Shown here: positions 1-7,359 of the stretch, piece by piece
How the letters are laid out: each line of letters starts with the position of its first letter
Numbering within the stretch: position 1 is the first letter of the stretch
Source of the DNA: Flavobacteriaceae bacterium
GTDB taxonomy: Bacteria > Bacteroidota > Bacteroidia > Flavobacteriales > Flavobacteriaceae
Length of the DNA stretch: 37,972 nt
Direction: 5' to 3'
Assembly (NCBI GenBank): GCA_020435965.1
Contig: JAGQYS010000043.1
Span: 1-37,972, forward strand
Made by a program: the position numbers and the translations under genes
The notes under the pieces: generated by a model
Told to the model about the DNA's origin: nothing
Database searches by the model: none
The model's input: only the letters and a program-made list of their open reading frames with translations

Positions 1-751
1 CAACTGTAATAGAATCACCAGTATGTACACCCATTGGATCTAAATTTTCCACCGTACAAATAATAACAACGTTATCATTTGCATCTCTCAATAATTCTAA
101 TTCAAATTCTTTCCAACCAAGAACTGCCTTCTCTATTAACACTTCGTGTACTGGAGAACTTTTTAAACCATGGGCTAATGCTTTTTCAAACTCTTCAGGT
201 TTATGACAAAATCCACCGCCACTTCCTCCTAAAGTATAAGATGGACGAATTACTAATGGAAATCCTATTTTTTGAGCAGCATCTTTTCCTTCCAACATAG
301 AATTAGCAATAATTGATGGAGCAACAGAAAGTCCTAAATCAATGCAATATTTTCTAAATGCTTCTCTATTTTCAGTAGTTTCAATTACTTCTAAATCGAC
401 ACCAATTACACGTACATTATATTTATCCCAAATTCCAATTTCAGCAGCTTCTTTACATAAATTCAAGGCTGTTTGCCCACCCATTGTAGGCAAAACACAA
501 TCAATTTGTCTTTCTTGCAGAATCTTTTCAATAGAATCTACTGTCAAAGGCAAAAGATAAATATAATCTGCAGTAACACTATCCGTCATTATTGTAGCAG
601 GGTTAGAATTGATTAAAGTTACCTCAATTCCTTCTTCTCTTAATGAGCGAGAAGCTTGAGTACCAGAATAATCAAATTCACATGCTTGTCCAATAATAAT
701 TGGTCCAGATCCAATAATAAGTATGGATTTTAGGTCTGCTCTTTTAGGCAT
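1..751 (-). CDS. carB: carbamoyl-phosphate synthase large subunit, N-terminal part (cut by window edge)
   Basis: About 250 N-terminal residues are present; the gene runs off the left edge, so it is partial here and not necessarily truncated in the genome. CarB makes carbamoyl phosphate from bicarbonate, ATP and glutamine-derived ammonia for pyrimidine and arginine synthesis. The start is the ATG at 749-751, giving MPKRADLKSILIIGSGPIII. The reading continues with the family landmarks GQACEFDYSGTQA, VTLINSNPATIMTD, PTMGGQTALN and RPSYTLGGSGGG of the first ATP-grasp half, with no internal stop. It is separated from rpmH upstream by a rho-independent terminator, so it should have its own promoter in 752-810. 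I see no clear -7 box there. Confidence 0.97.
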   Translation of the reverse strand, partial: MPKRADLKSILIIGSGPIIIGQACEFDYSGTQASRSLREEGIEVTLINSNPATIMTDSVTADYIYLLPLTVDSIEKILQERQIDCVLPTMGGQTALNLCKEAAEIGIWDKYNVRVIGVDLEVIETTENREAFRKYCIDLGLSVAPSIIANSMLEGKDAAQKIGFPLVIRPSYTLGGSGGGFCHKPEEFEKALAHGLKSSPVHEVLIEKAVLGWKEFELELLRDANDNVVIICTVENLDPMGVHTGDSITV

Positions 752-810
752 TTTTAGTAGTTATGTTTTTAATTATAAAAATTTTTCAAAAATAGGTAAC
801 GATAGGATAT

Positions 811-840
811 AAAAAAAGGCGTTACGACCAGTAACACCTT
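811..840 (-). terminator. rho-independent terminator after rpmH
   Basis: Read on the minus strand, GGTGTTAC, a five-base loop (TGGTC) and GTAACGCC form an 8-bp stem with one G-T pair, followed by a run of seven T. It lies 25 bp past the rpmH stop and separates rpmH from carB. Confidence 0.85.
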
Positions 841-864
841 TAATATATTAACAATTGTTAATCA

Positions 865-1026
865 TTATTTTTTATGCTTTAATTCAGAAGATACAGATAA
901 TTTCTTTCTTCCCTTTGCTCTTCTACGCGCAAGTACTTTTCTACCATTAGCAGATGCCATTCTTTCCAAGAAACCATGTTTGTTTCTTCTCTTTCTTTTT
1001 GATGGCTGAAACGTTCTTTTACTCAT
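865..1026 (-). CDS. rpmH: 50S ribosomal protein L34
   Basis: A 53-residue, very basic protein reading [19 protein letters not shown], then [20 protein letters not shown], which is the L34 signature over essentially its full length. L34 is a late-assembling protein of the large ribosomal subunit. The start is the ATG at 1024-1026. The flavobacterial tail ends in a lysine-rich stretch. It is monocistronic here: a canonical Bacteroidota promoter lies upstream (1099-1129) and a terminator downstream (811-840). It is not next to rnpA or dnaA, as is usual in this phylum. Confidence 0.97.
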   Translation of the reverse strand: MSKRTFQPSKRKRRNKHGFLERMASANGRKVLARRRAKGRKKLSVSSELKHKK

Positions 1027-1098
1027 TGTCTATATCTTTAAAATCTTCTATTCTTTTTTCTTAATAATACGTTTTGATTTATTCTTCAAAACTGCGTG

Positions 1099-1129
1099 CA
1101 AATATACAAAGAGTTTTTACTTTGCCAAA
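1099..1129 (-). promoter_or_regulatory. Bacteroidota housekeeping promoter for rpmH
   Basis: On the minus strand the -33 box TTTG (1129-1126) and the -7 box TATATTTG (1106-1099) are separated by exactly 19 bp, matching the TTTG-N19-TAnnTTTG consensus of the Bacteroidota primary sigma factor. The rpmH start codon is about 70 bp further on. Confidence 0.8.
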
Positions 1130-1162
1130 CCTAAATTTAAAAATATTTACAATTGTTTTTAT

Positions 1163-1170
1163 TACCTTTG
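1163..1170 (+). promoter_or_regulatory. -7 box for the TPR membrane protein gene
   Basis: TACCTTTG matches the TAnnTTTG -7 consensus and lies 24 bp before the ATG at 1195. No TTTG is found at the expected -33 distance, so only the -7 part is supported. Confidence 0.5.
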
Positions 1171-1194
1171 CATTCTGAAATTTAAAAGCAGAAA

Positions 1195-1773
1195 ATGTAC
1201 AATAAAAACATAAAATTAGTTATTGCAATTTTAATCATTGCTTATGCTGTTTACCAATTTATCGAAGGCTTTATTGGAAATGGTATCATGTTTATTTTAT
1301 TATCTCTAATATTCATTTTTCTTTATTTTAAAAATGAATTTATACTTCTTGCTTTTTTAAAATTAAGAAAACAAGATTTTGATGGCGCTAAGAAATGGTT
1401 GGATAAGATTAAAAAGCCACAATCTGCATTAACAACTAAACAACAGGGTTATTATAATTACTTGAATGGAATTATGGTATCACAAACAAATATGAATGAA
1501 GCTGAAAAGTATTTTAAAAATGCTATTTCACTTGGTTTATCAATGGATCACGATTTGGCAATGGCGAAATTGAATTTAGCAGGAATTGCTTTTACTAAAA
1601 GGCGAAAGCAAGAGGCTAACTTACTATTGGCTGAAGCGCAAAAACTGGATAAAAGAGGAATGCTAACAGAGCAGATAAAAATGATGAAACAACAAATGAA
1701 AAAAGCTTCAATTCCCAATCAACACTATGGAAGTCCAACATCTTCTAGGCAAGGCAGACGAAGTAGGCGATAA
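1195..1773 (+). CDS. membrane-anchored TPR-like protein of unknown function
   Basis: 192 residues. Two hydrophobic segments at about residues 7-25 and 29-48 form a hairpin anchor. The rest is soluble and helical with TPR-like spacing, for example the repeat unit around NMNEAEKYFKNAISLGLS, then a strongly basic tail ending in RQGRRSRR. TPR-like helices normally mediate protein contacts; the partner is unknown. The ATG at 1195 follows a good -7 box. The stop is two bases from the convergent stop of cardiolipin synthase, with no terminator visible between them, so the two transcripts probably overlap. The architecture is common in flavobacterial genomes but I cannot attach a function. Confidence 0.75.
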   Translation: MYNKNIKLVIAILIIAYAVYQFIEGFIGNGIMFILLSLIFIFLYFKNEFILLAFLKLRKQDFDGAKKWLDKIKKPQSALTTKQQGYYNYLNGIMVSQTNMNEAEKYFKNAISLGLSMDHDLAMAKLNLAGIAFTKRRKQEANLLLAEAQKLDKRGMLTEQIKMMKQQMKKASIPNQHYGSPTSSRQGRRSRR

Positions 1774-1775
1774 AT

Positions 1776-3227
1776 TTAAAGCAATGGTGCCCAAAGCCTG
1801 CAAAAGGATTCTTTAACTTTTACAAATCTAGATCTTGTTATCCAGGCATCATATTCTACTAATTCGCTATCCTTAATATCTATCATAAACTGTTTTTTAA
1901 GGCTTTCACAAATAGTTTTGTCATAGACAAGTGCATTGACTTCAAAATTAATATTAAAGCTTCTATAATCCATATTAGCAGTTCCTACTGAGGTAAACAC
2001 ATCGTCAACAACCATTGTTTTGGCATGAATAAAACCTTTATTGTACCTATAAACTTTAACATTTGCTTCTAGTAATTTTTCTATATAAGAATTGGTAGCA
2101 TATTGTGCTGTCCATGAATCTGAGTTTTTAGGGATAATAATGCGTACATCTATATCACATCTTGAAGCTATTTGTATCGCTGTAATAATTTCGTCGTTTG
2201 GTATGAAGTATGGCGTTGTTATGTAGACGTAATCTTCTGCATTGGCAATAGCAGTAAACATAGCTTCCATAATATTGGCCCAATCTGAATCTGGGCCGCT
2301 GGAAGCAATTTGAACACCTAGTTTATTATCATATTTTGTATCAGAAAATAAACTTTTTGTGATTTTTAGATTGTTATTTGATACAAATTGCCATGTTGTT
2401 AAAAACAATATCTGCAATGACTTAACAGCTTCACCTTTAATTCTAAGGTGTGTATCACGCCAGAATCTTTCATCTGTTTCATAATTTACATAGTTGTCAG
2501 AAATATTCATGCCTCCAACATAACCAATTTCACCATCAATTACGACAATTTTCCTATGGTTTCTATAATTCATTTTGCCAGTAAACTGACTGAATAATAC
2601 AGGCATAAACGGATAAAATTCTATGCCGCTTTCTTTCATTTTTTTCTTAACCTTTCTGGAAATTTTACTTCCAACATCATCAAAAGACAATCTTACCTTT
2701 ACACCTTCAATGGCTTTTTCGCATAACGCTGAAATAACTTTTGATCCAATAATATCATCTTTTAAGATATAATATTCAAAATGGATATGATGCTTAGCGT
2801 CTTTTATATCTTGCAACAGATACTTAAATTTTTCTTCACCATTTATCAATATATCTACTTCATTATGTATTGTGAGTTTTGTTTTCTCATTATTGTGAAG
2901 TAGTTTGATGAGTTTGTTTTTTTCGTCTAACATCTCATCTATTTTCTGGAGTATGTCAGGTTCTAATTCAAGTTCCTGTTGAATTTCTTTAATTACAGAA
3001 CGGTTACGTATATTTTTACGGTTAAATATCTTCGTTTTTCGATATTCTTGTCCAAAAAAGTAATACACCAACAACCCTAGAAAAGGGAATACTGCCAACA
3101 TTAAGATATAAGAATATGTCTTATTTGGGTTTCTGTTTTTCTGAATAATTACAAGGGCTGCAGAAATTGCAATTGCATAATTAAGGAATATAATTATGGT
3201 CCAAAAATTATCCTTAATAAATTCCAC
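1776..3227 (-). CDS. cls: cardiolipin synthase (phospholipase D family)
   Basis: 483 residues, the usual length. The N-terminal PLDc_N part has two membrane helices (about 10-29 and 38-58). Two PLD catalytic motifs follow: HRKIVVID at 224-231 with the downstream GG pair, and HAKTMVVDD at 401-409. The protein condenses two phosphatidylglycerol molecules into cardiolipin at the inner membrane. The start codon is GTG (3225-3227), three bases after the stop of the lytic transglycosylase gene. No ATG lies before the first helix, so the GTG start and translational coupling are likely. It is the last gene of a three-gene envelope operon. Which cls subtype (ClsA, ClsB, ClsC) cannot be assigned by name; the two N-terminal helices resemble ClsA. 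Confidence 0.93.
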   Translation of the reverse strand: MEFIKDNFWTIIIFLNYAIAISAALVIIQKNRNPNKTYSYILMLAVFPFLGLLVYYFFGQEYRKTKIFNRKNIRNRSVIKEIQQELELEPDILQKIDEMLDEKNKLIKLLHNNEKTKLTIHNEVDILINGEEKFKYLLQDIKDAKHHIHFEYYILKDDIIGSKVISALCEKAIEGVKVRLSFDDVGSKISRKVKKKMKESGIEFYPFMPVLFSQFTGKMNYRNHRKIVVIDGEIGYVGGMNISDNYVNYETDERFWRDTHLRIKGEAVKSLQILFLTTWQFVSNNNLKITKSLFSDTKYDNKLGVQIASSGPDSDWANIMEAMFTAIANAEDYVYITTPYFIPNDEIITAIQIASRCDIDVRIIIPKNSDSWTAQYATNSYIEKLLEANVKVYRYNKGFIHAKTMVVDDVFTSVGTANMDYRSFNINFEVNALVYDKTICESLKKQFMIDIKDSELVEYDAWITRSRFVKVKESFCRLWAPLL

Positions 3228-3230
3228 TAT

Positions 3231-4160
3231 TTAAGGTTTTGAATAATATCCTTCTTTTGGAATTTCTATAAAGTACTCTTTACGTGAATTATTATTAAGA
3301 TGTGGTTCCCGTAACCAAGGATTATGTAGTTTCAATATTTTATAATTAATACCAAATTGCTCAGAAAACTTAACAAAATCCGTCACAGCTGTATCTACAG
3401 ATACTTTGTAGGTTGGTATTGATTTGTATAAATCCTTATATCTAAAATTGAATCCGTATTTGTCTGGATGGTTTAGGATTTCTTTTAAAGCTACAATTCT
3501 AAACATATATCTTCCTGTTTCCTCTCCTAATAACAAATCGTAATAATCGGTTACATTTTGGTCTTTTAATCTATTAGCAACACCAGCCATTCCTGCGTTA
3601 TATGATGCTGCTGCCAATGTCCATGAGCCTAATTTATCTTTAGCTTTTTTTAAGTAATCACAAGCAACTTCAGTGGCTAATTCTAAATTATAGCGTTCAT
3701 CAACATTATCATTTACTTCTAAGCCATATTCTCTTCCAGTGGTTTTCATAATTTGCCAAACACCTCTTGCTCCAGCTGGAGATACTGCATTAGTTAAGCC
3801 GCTTTCTATAACTGCCAAATATTTAAAATCGTCAGGAATTCCATGCTTTTTCAAGATTGGTTCAATCACTGGAAAGTACTTGTTGGCACGTTTAAACATT
3901 AACAAAGCGTTAGATTGCCAATAGGTATTAACCAACAATTCCCTATCCATACGTTCTAAAACATCTGGATCATTTAAGGGCATTGGTTCACCAGCAAAAT
4001 TTAAGTTTTCAGGAACGCTTAAAGCGTAAACATTGTAATCGTTTATGATTTTCTTTTCTAAATTTTCATCACTTGGAGCATCTTGTACTGCAAAAATAAA
4101 CAGCGCAGATAAACTTAATAATCCAAGACATGCTAAAATATTTTTAATTGTCTTCATCAT
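3231..4160 (-). CDS. lytic transglycosylase (SLT domain, MltD-like)
   Basis: 309 residues from the ATG at 4158-4160; a GTG seven codons upstream is possible but would put charged residues before the signal segment. The N-terminal hydrophobic stretch (about 6-24) is a signal peptide or anchor. The SLT fold is at about 85-200: the catalytic Glu119 is in VIESGLT, followed by SPAGARGVWQIM and AASYNAG. It cleaves peptidoglycan glycan strands to leave 1,6-anhydromuramic ends in the periplasm. No full LysM is evident, although the C-terminal 60 residues (DTAVTDFVKFSEQFGINYKI) look like a degenerate binding module. It sits between the hydrolase gene and cls in one operon. Confidence 0.9.
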   Translation of the reverse strand: MMKTIKNILACLGLLSLSALFIFAVQDAPSDENLEKKIINDYNVYALSVPENLNFAGEPMPLNDPDVLERMDRELLVNTYWQSNALLMFKRANKYFPVIEPILKKHGIPDDFKYLAVIESGLTNAVSPAGARGVWQIMKTTGREYGLEVNDNVDERYNLELATEVACDYLKKAKDKLGSWTLAAASYNAGMAGVANRLKDQNVTDYYDLLLGEETGRYMFRIVALKEILNHPDKYGFNFRYKDLYKSIPTYKVSVDTAVTDFVKFSEQFGINYKILKLHNPWLREPHLNNNSRKEYFIEIPKEGYYSKP

Positions 4161-4216
4161 TTTAAAAAGTTTATTAGGCACTAAAAATAAGGAAAAAACT
4201 GGAACAGTACTAAATT

Positions 4217-4879
4217 TTAACTAAGAATCAATTGTGGAAGGTTTTCGTTAAACCACTTATATTTATTAATAATCATGATGTGTGTTCCTCCTTTTACAAC
4301 AATGCAATCAGATATATGTTTAATTGAAAAAACAGGATCATGGTCTCCATGAATATGAACAATGCCAGGTATTACAGCATCTTGATTCCAACAAACCATA
4401 TTTTCTATAGCCCAATCTAAATAGCGTTTGTCACTAACAGATAAATATTTTTTATAAAGATTTACACGTTTTTTTATTGTTTCGCCAAAAGCATACTTAG
4501 CAAATGCCTCAAAATTGCCAACAAATTGAGTTGGCAGAAGCTTATATGCTTTTGAAATTTTTGCCAATCGCATTCTCTTTGGTAATTCATGCTTTGATTT
4601 TACTGATGATATGATTATTAATTTTTTACAATTAATATGCTTACTCATTTCTTGTACTAAAACACCACCAAAAGAAACACCGATTAACACAGGGTTTTCA
4701 TGTTCAACAAAAAGATTCATTCGTTTTGCATAAGACGTTATGCTTTCATTTTTTGTAGGAATAATCCATTCTAATAAGTGAATTTTAAACTGTTCTTCAG
4801 GTAATTTTATATATTCAAAAATTGATGAATTAGCAGCCATTCCTGGCATAAAGTAAACATGAATTAAATTTGAAAGCAT
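4217..4879 (-). CDS. small alpha/beta hydrolase
   Basis: 220 residues with an alpha/beta hydrolase layout: an N-terminal HVYFMPGMAA oxyanion-type loop, the nucleophile elbow GVSFGG with Ser69, an acid candidate in GDHDPVF (Asp179 or Asp181), and a C-terminal catalytic His200 in GGTHIMI. There is no signal peptide, so it is cytoplasmic. The substrate is unknown. It is the first gene of the operon with the transglycosylase (56 bp away) and cardiolipin synthase, which suggests but does not prove an envelope or lipid role. Confidence 0.8.
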   Translation of the reverse strand: MLSNLIHVYFMPGMAANSSIFEYIKLPEEQFKIHLLEWIIPTKNESITSYAKRMNLFVEHENPVLIGVSFGGVLVQEMSKHINCKKLIIISSVKSKHELPKRMRLAKISKAYKLLPTQFVGNFEAFAKYAFGETIKKRVNLYKKYLSVSDKRYLDWAIENMVCWNQDAVIPGIVHIHGDHDPVFSIKHISDCIVVKGGTHIMIINKYKWFNENLPQLILS

Positions 4880-4926
4880 AAGTGATTAAGGTTCAATAAA
4901 CTATAGCAATTAACGATTTTTTTTCA

Positions 4927-4960
4927 TATCTTTGCAAAACAAATCTATGGAAAATAGATT
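4927..4960 (+). promoter_or_regulatory. -7 box and leader hairpin before the GNAT-like gene
   Basis: TATCTTTG at 4927-4934 fits the TAnnTTTG -7 consensus; no good -33 box is seen. The leader then carries a perfect 7-bp inverted repeat, AATCTAT and ATAGATT around a five-base loop, at 4942-4960, about 28 bp before the ATG. Confidence 0.5.
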
Positions 4961-4988
4961 GTCTTCCGTTGAATAAAACAGACTAATT

Positions 4989-5285
4989 ATGATAGATGCA
5001 GCAGAATTAATTGACAATGATTTTTTACGTCAATATGAACTAAAGGTCGATGACCAGCTCGCAAAAATTGAGTATTCGCTCCAAGACAGAAAAATTTTCT
5101 TAACAAAACTAGTTGTTCCAGAAGCTATCACTGACGAAGATTTTACAGAAGATTTCCTGAAAATGGTTATGGCAAATATTAAAGAACGCAATATAAGTGT
5201 GGTTCCTACTAGCCCAGAAATTGCAAAATTTATAAGACGTAATAGGCGCTACAAAAGCATGTTGCCTGTTGGAATTCGAATTTAA
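4989..5285 (+). CDS. YjdJ-type GNAT-fold protein, probably without acetyl-CoA loop
   Basis: 98 residues whose ends match the small YjdJ-type N-acetyltransferase family: an N-terminal RQYELKVDDQLAKIEYSL sheet pair, FLTKLVVPEAI in the middle, and a C-terminal VVPTSPEIAKFIRRNRRYKS that corresponds to the family's L(C/V)P....Y(I/F)RR.P.Y. In active relatives the middle VP segment is followed by a glycine-rich loop of the form GxGxG/A that holds the acetyl-CoA pyrophosphate. Here that stretch reads ITDEDFTEDFLKM, with no glycine. The fold is probably kept, but acetyl transfer is doubtful. A strong bidirectional terminator follows. Confidence 0.75.
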   Translation: MIDAAELIDNDFLRQYELKVDDQLAKIEYSLQDRKIFLTKLVVPEAITDEDFTEDFLKMVMANIKERNISVVPTSPEIAKFIRRNRRYKSMLPVGIRI

Positions 5286-5300
5286 TATAAGATACAAATA

Positions 5301-5333
5301 AAAAAAGCCTAAGTAATAACTTAGGCTTTTTTT
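5301..5333. terminator. bidirectional rho-independent terminator
   Basis: AGCCTAAGT (5306-5314), loop AATA, ACTTAGGCT (5319-5327): a 9-bp perfect stem extended by A-run/T-run pairing on both sides. It serves the GNAT-like gene on plus and the lipocalin-like gene on minus, which converge here. Confidence 0.9.
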
Positions 5334-5349
5334 ATGGTAAAACTGAATT

Positions 5350-5859
5350 TTATCTTGTGAAAATATAAGTTATATCTTGCATAACAGTTGTTTCAAAAGT
5401 ATCAATATCTTTAGCTATAAAACCATTTGGTACTGTCATTGTTAATGTGTTTCCACTTAAAGTTAACACCATTGCTTCTCCTTCTAAATCAATCATAACT
5501 GAATTGTTATTAATTGTGTATTCTCCCAAAGTTGGCATTCTATCACTATCTGTAGAACAAGAAGTCATGAAAATTACCTTGCCATTTTCCATTCTTGTAT
5601 TATATGTGACTTCTGAACTAAAAAAAACCGTTGCATTTGAAACGTCCATAAAATTTATAGTTGAATCTGTTAAACAACCTGGAGAAAATTCTGATTGTGG
5701 TGTGCCATCATTGTTTAAATCAATTGGTGCATCAACTGTCCAAGATGTTAATGTCCATTCTCCTAAAATTGTGGAAGTGTCATCAATATCTTCAGTCGTG
5801 CAGGATGTAAATACAATAAATGATAAGCAAGTAAATAAGGCTAAGATTAATTTTCTCAT
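5350..5859 (-). CDS. lipocalin-like lipoprotein
   Basis: About 169 residues from the ATG at 5857-5859, chosen because it begins directly with a basic lipoprotein signal (MRKLILALFTC...); the in-frame GTG four codons upstream only adds a polar stub. The lipobox ends FTSC with a following TTED, so it is lipidated and faces the periplasm or surface. The mature part reads ILGEWTLTSWTVDAPIDLN and has alternating strands (VMIDLEGEAMVLTLSGNTLT), the pattern of the Bacteroidota lipocalin-like family. The ligand is unknown. It appears to be a single-gene transcript. Confidence 0.75.
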   Translation of the reverse strand: MRKLILALFTCLSFIVFTSCTTEDIDDTSTILGEWTLTSWTVDAPIDLNNDGTPQSEFSPGCLTDSTINFMDVSNATVFFSSEVTYNTRMENGKVIFMTSCSTDSDRMPTLGEYTINNNSVMIDLEGEAMVLTLSGNTLTMTVPNGFIAKDIDTFETTVMQDITYIFTR

Positions 5860-5890
5860 GTTTTGGGACACTTTGAGGTTTTAAGCATGT

Positions 5891-5923
5891 CAAAAATAAA
5901 AGGTCTGCTCACTTTTGGACAAA
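5891..5923 (-). promoter_or_regulatory. probable promoter of the lipocalin-like gene
   Basis: On the minus strand TTTG (5923-5920) and TATTTTTG (5898-5891) are separated by 21 bp, two more than the usual 19. The box lies 31 bp before the chosen ATG. Confidence 0.45.
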
Positions 5924-5974
5924 AAATCAGGTAAGAAACTTATAATTGGGTTAAATAACTTAAACGCATCATAT

Positions 5975-7306
5975 TTAAGCTGATAATACTTCAGCAAACT
6001 CAAACCTTACCAAACCATCATCATCAATTTCTGACAGTTCAACCTTATGTAGAGTGTTTACTAATTCTGGATTCCAAGGTGCTTTTACCTTGACATAATT
6101 TCCAGTAAAACCATGTATGTAACCTTCCTTGTTTTCACCTTCAAACAACACTGTTCTCTTGCTACCAATCTGGCTTTCGTAAAAAGCTCTTCTCTTTTTG
6201 GCAGATAAACCTCGTAGCATTCTACTACGCTTAGACCTTACATTTTTAGGCACGACGCCATCTAAATTAGCTGCTAAAGTATTATCGCGTTCTGAATAAG
6301 TGAATACATGTAAATAGGAAATATCCAATTCATTTAGAAAATTATAAGTTTCTAAAAAATGCTCATCTGTTTCACCAGGAAAGCCAACGATAACATCAAC
6401 TCCTATACAAGCATGTGGCATTACTTCTTTTATTTTTGAAACGCGATCTATATAAAGCTCTTTCATATAACGACGACGCATCAATTTTAAAATATCATTG
6501 CTTCCGCTTTGCAAAGGAATATGAAAGTGTGGTACAAACGAATCACTGTTTGAAACAAACTCAATGGTTTCATTTTTAAGAAGATTAGGCTCTATTGAAG
6601 AAATGCGTAAACGCTCAATACCTTCAACAGTATCCAATTCCTTAACCAACTCATAAAAGGTGTGCTCGTGCTTTTTGTTGCCAAACTCGCCTTTACCATA
6701 ATCACCAATATTAACGCCTGTCAATACAATTTCTTTAATCCCCTTTTCTGATATTTCTTTTGCGTTTTTCAACACATTGTCTAAGGTGTCACTTCGTGAA
6801 ATTCCTCTAGCTAAAGGAATTGTACAATAAGTACACTTGTAATCACAACCATCCTGTACTTTTAAAAATGCTCGTGTTCTATCACCAATGGAATAACTGC
6901 CTACATAAAAATCGGCTTCTTCAATTTCACAAGAATGCACTTCACCAAAATCGTTTTTAGAAAGGTCGTTAATGTAATCTGTTATTTTGAATTTTTCGGT
7001 AGCTCCAAGTACCAAATCAACTCCATCTACATCAGCAAGTTCTTGAGGTTTAAGTTGTGCATAGCATCCTATGGCAGCAACAAAGGCTTCTGGATTATTT
7101 TTTTGGGCTTGCTTGACTATGGTTTTAAATCGTTTGTCTGCATTTTCGGTTACAGAACATGTGTTAATGACGTATATATCAGCAGGTTCTGAAAAATCAA
7201 CACGATCAAAACCTTCTTCCTTGAAATTTCTTGCTATGGTAGAGGTTTCAGAAAAATTGAGTTTACAACCCAAAGTATAAAATGCGACTTTTTTTCTACG
7301 ATTCAT
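5975..7306 (-). CDS. mtaB: tRNA t6A37 methylthiotransferase
   Basis: 443 residues, full length for the MtaB family. The N-terminal MTTase domain has the three [4Fe-4S] cysteines Cys14 (TLGCKLN), Cys50 (INTCSVT) and Cys81 (IGCYAQ). The radical-SAM core carries CDYKCTYC (Cys154, Cys158, Cys161). A TRAM-like C-terminal domain ends the protein. The TLGCKLN form of the first motif is typical of MtaB rather than MiaB or RimO. It adds a methylthio group to N6-threonylcarbamoyladenosine at position 37 of ANN-decoding tRNAs. The start is the ATG at 7304-7306. It is divergent from the solute-binding protein gene, with overlapping promoter space. Confidence 0.93.
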   Translation of the reverse strand: MNRRKKVAFYTLGCKLNFSETSTIARNFKEEGFDRVDFSEPADIYVINTCSVTENADKRFKTIVKQAQKNNPEAFVAAIGCYAQLKPQELADVDGVDLVLGATEKFKITDYINDLSKNDFGEVHSCEIEEADFYVGSYSIGDRTRAFLKVQDGCDYKCTYCTIPLARGISRSDTLDNVLKNAKEISEKGIKEIVLTGVNIGDYGKGEFGNKKHEHTFYELVKELDTVEGIERLRISSIEPNLLKNETIEFVSNSDSFVPHFHIPLQSGSNDILKLMRRRYMKELYIDRVSKIKEVMPHACIGVDVIVGFPGETDEHFLETYNFLNELDISYLHVFTYSERDNTLAANLDGVVPKNVRSKRSRMLRGLSAKKRRAFYESQIGSKRTVLFEGENKEGYIHGFTGNYVKVKAPWNPELVNTLHKVELSEIDDDGLVRFEFAEVLSA

Positions 7307-7328
7307 TCTTGTATTTTTACCAAGATTG

Positions 7329-7359
7329 CAAATTTACAACTAATAACTTAAATGCTAAA
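7329..7359 (-). promoter_or_regulatory. promoter of mtaB
   Basis: On the minus strand TTTA (7359-7356), 19 bp, then TAAATTTG (7336-7329): correct spacing, one mismatch in the -33 box. The box overlaps the start codon of the divergent solute-binding protein gene at 7352, so mtaB transcription may interfere with that gene. Confidence 0.6.

Noticed and set aside
5447..5884. 145-codon open frame on the plus strand opposite the lipocalin-like lipoprotein gene
   Set aside because: It is antisense to a clear lipoprotein with signal and lipobox, has no family resemblance and no promoter or start context of its own.
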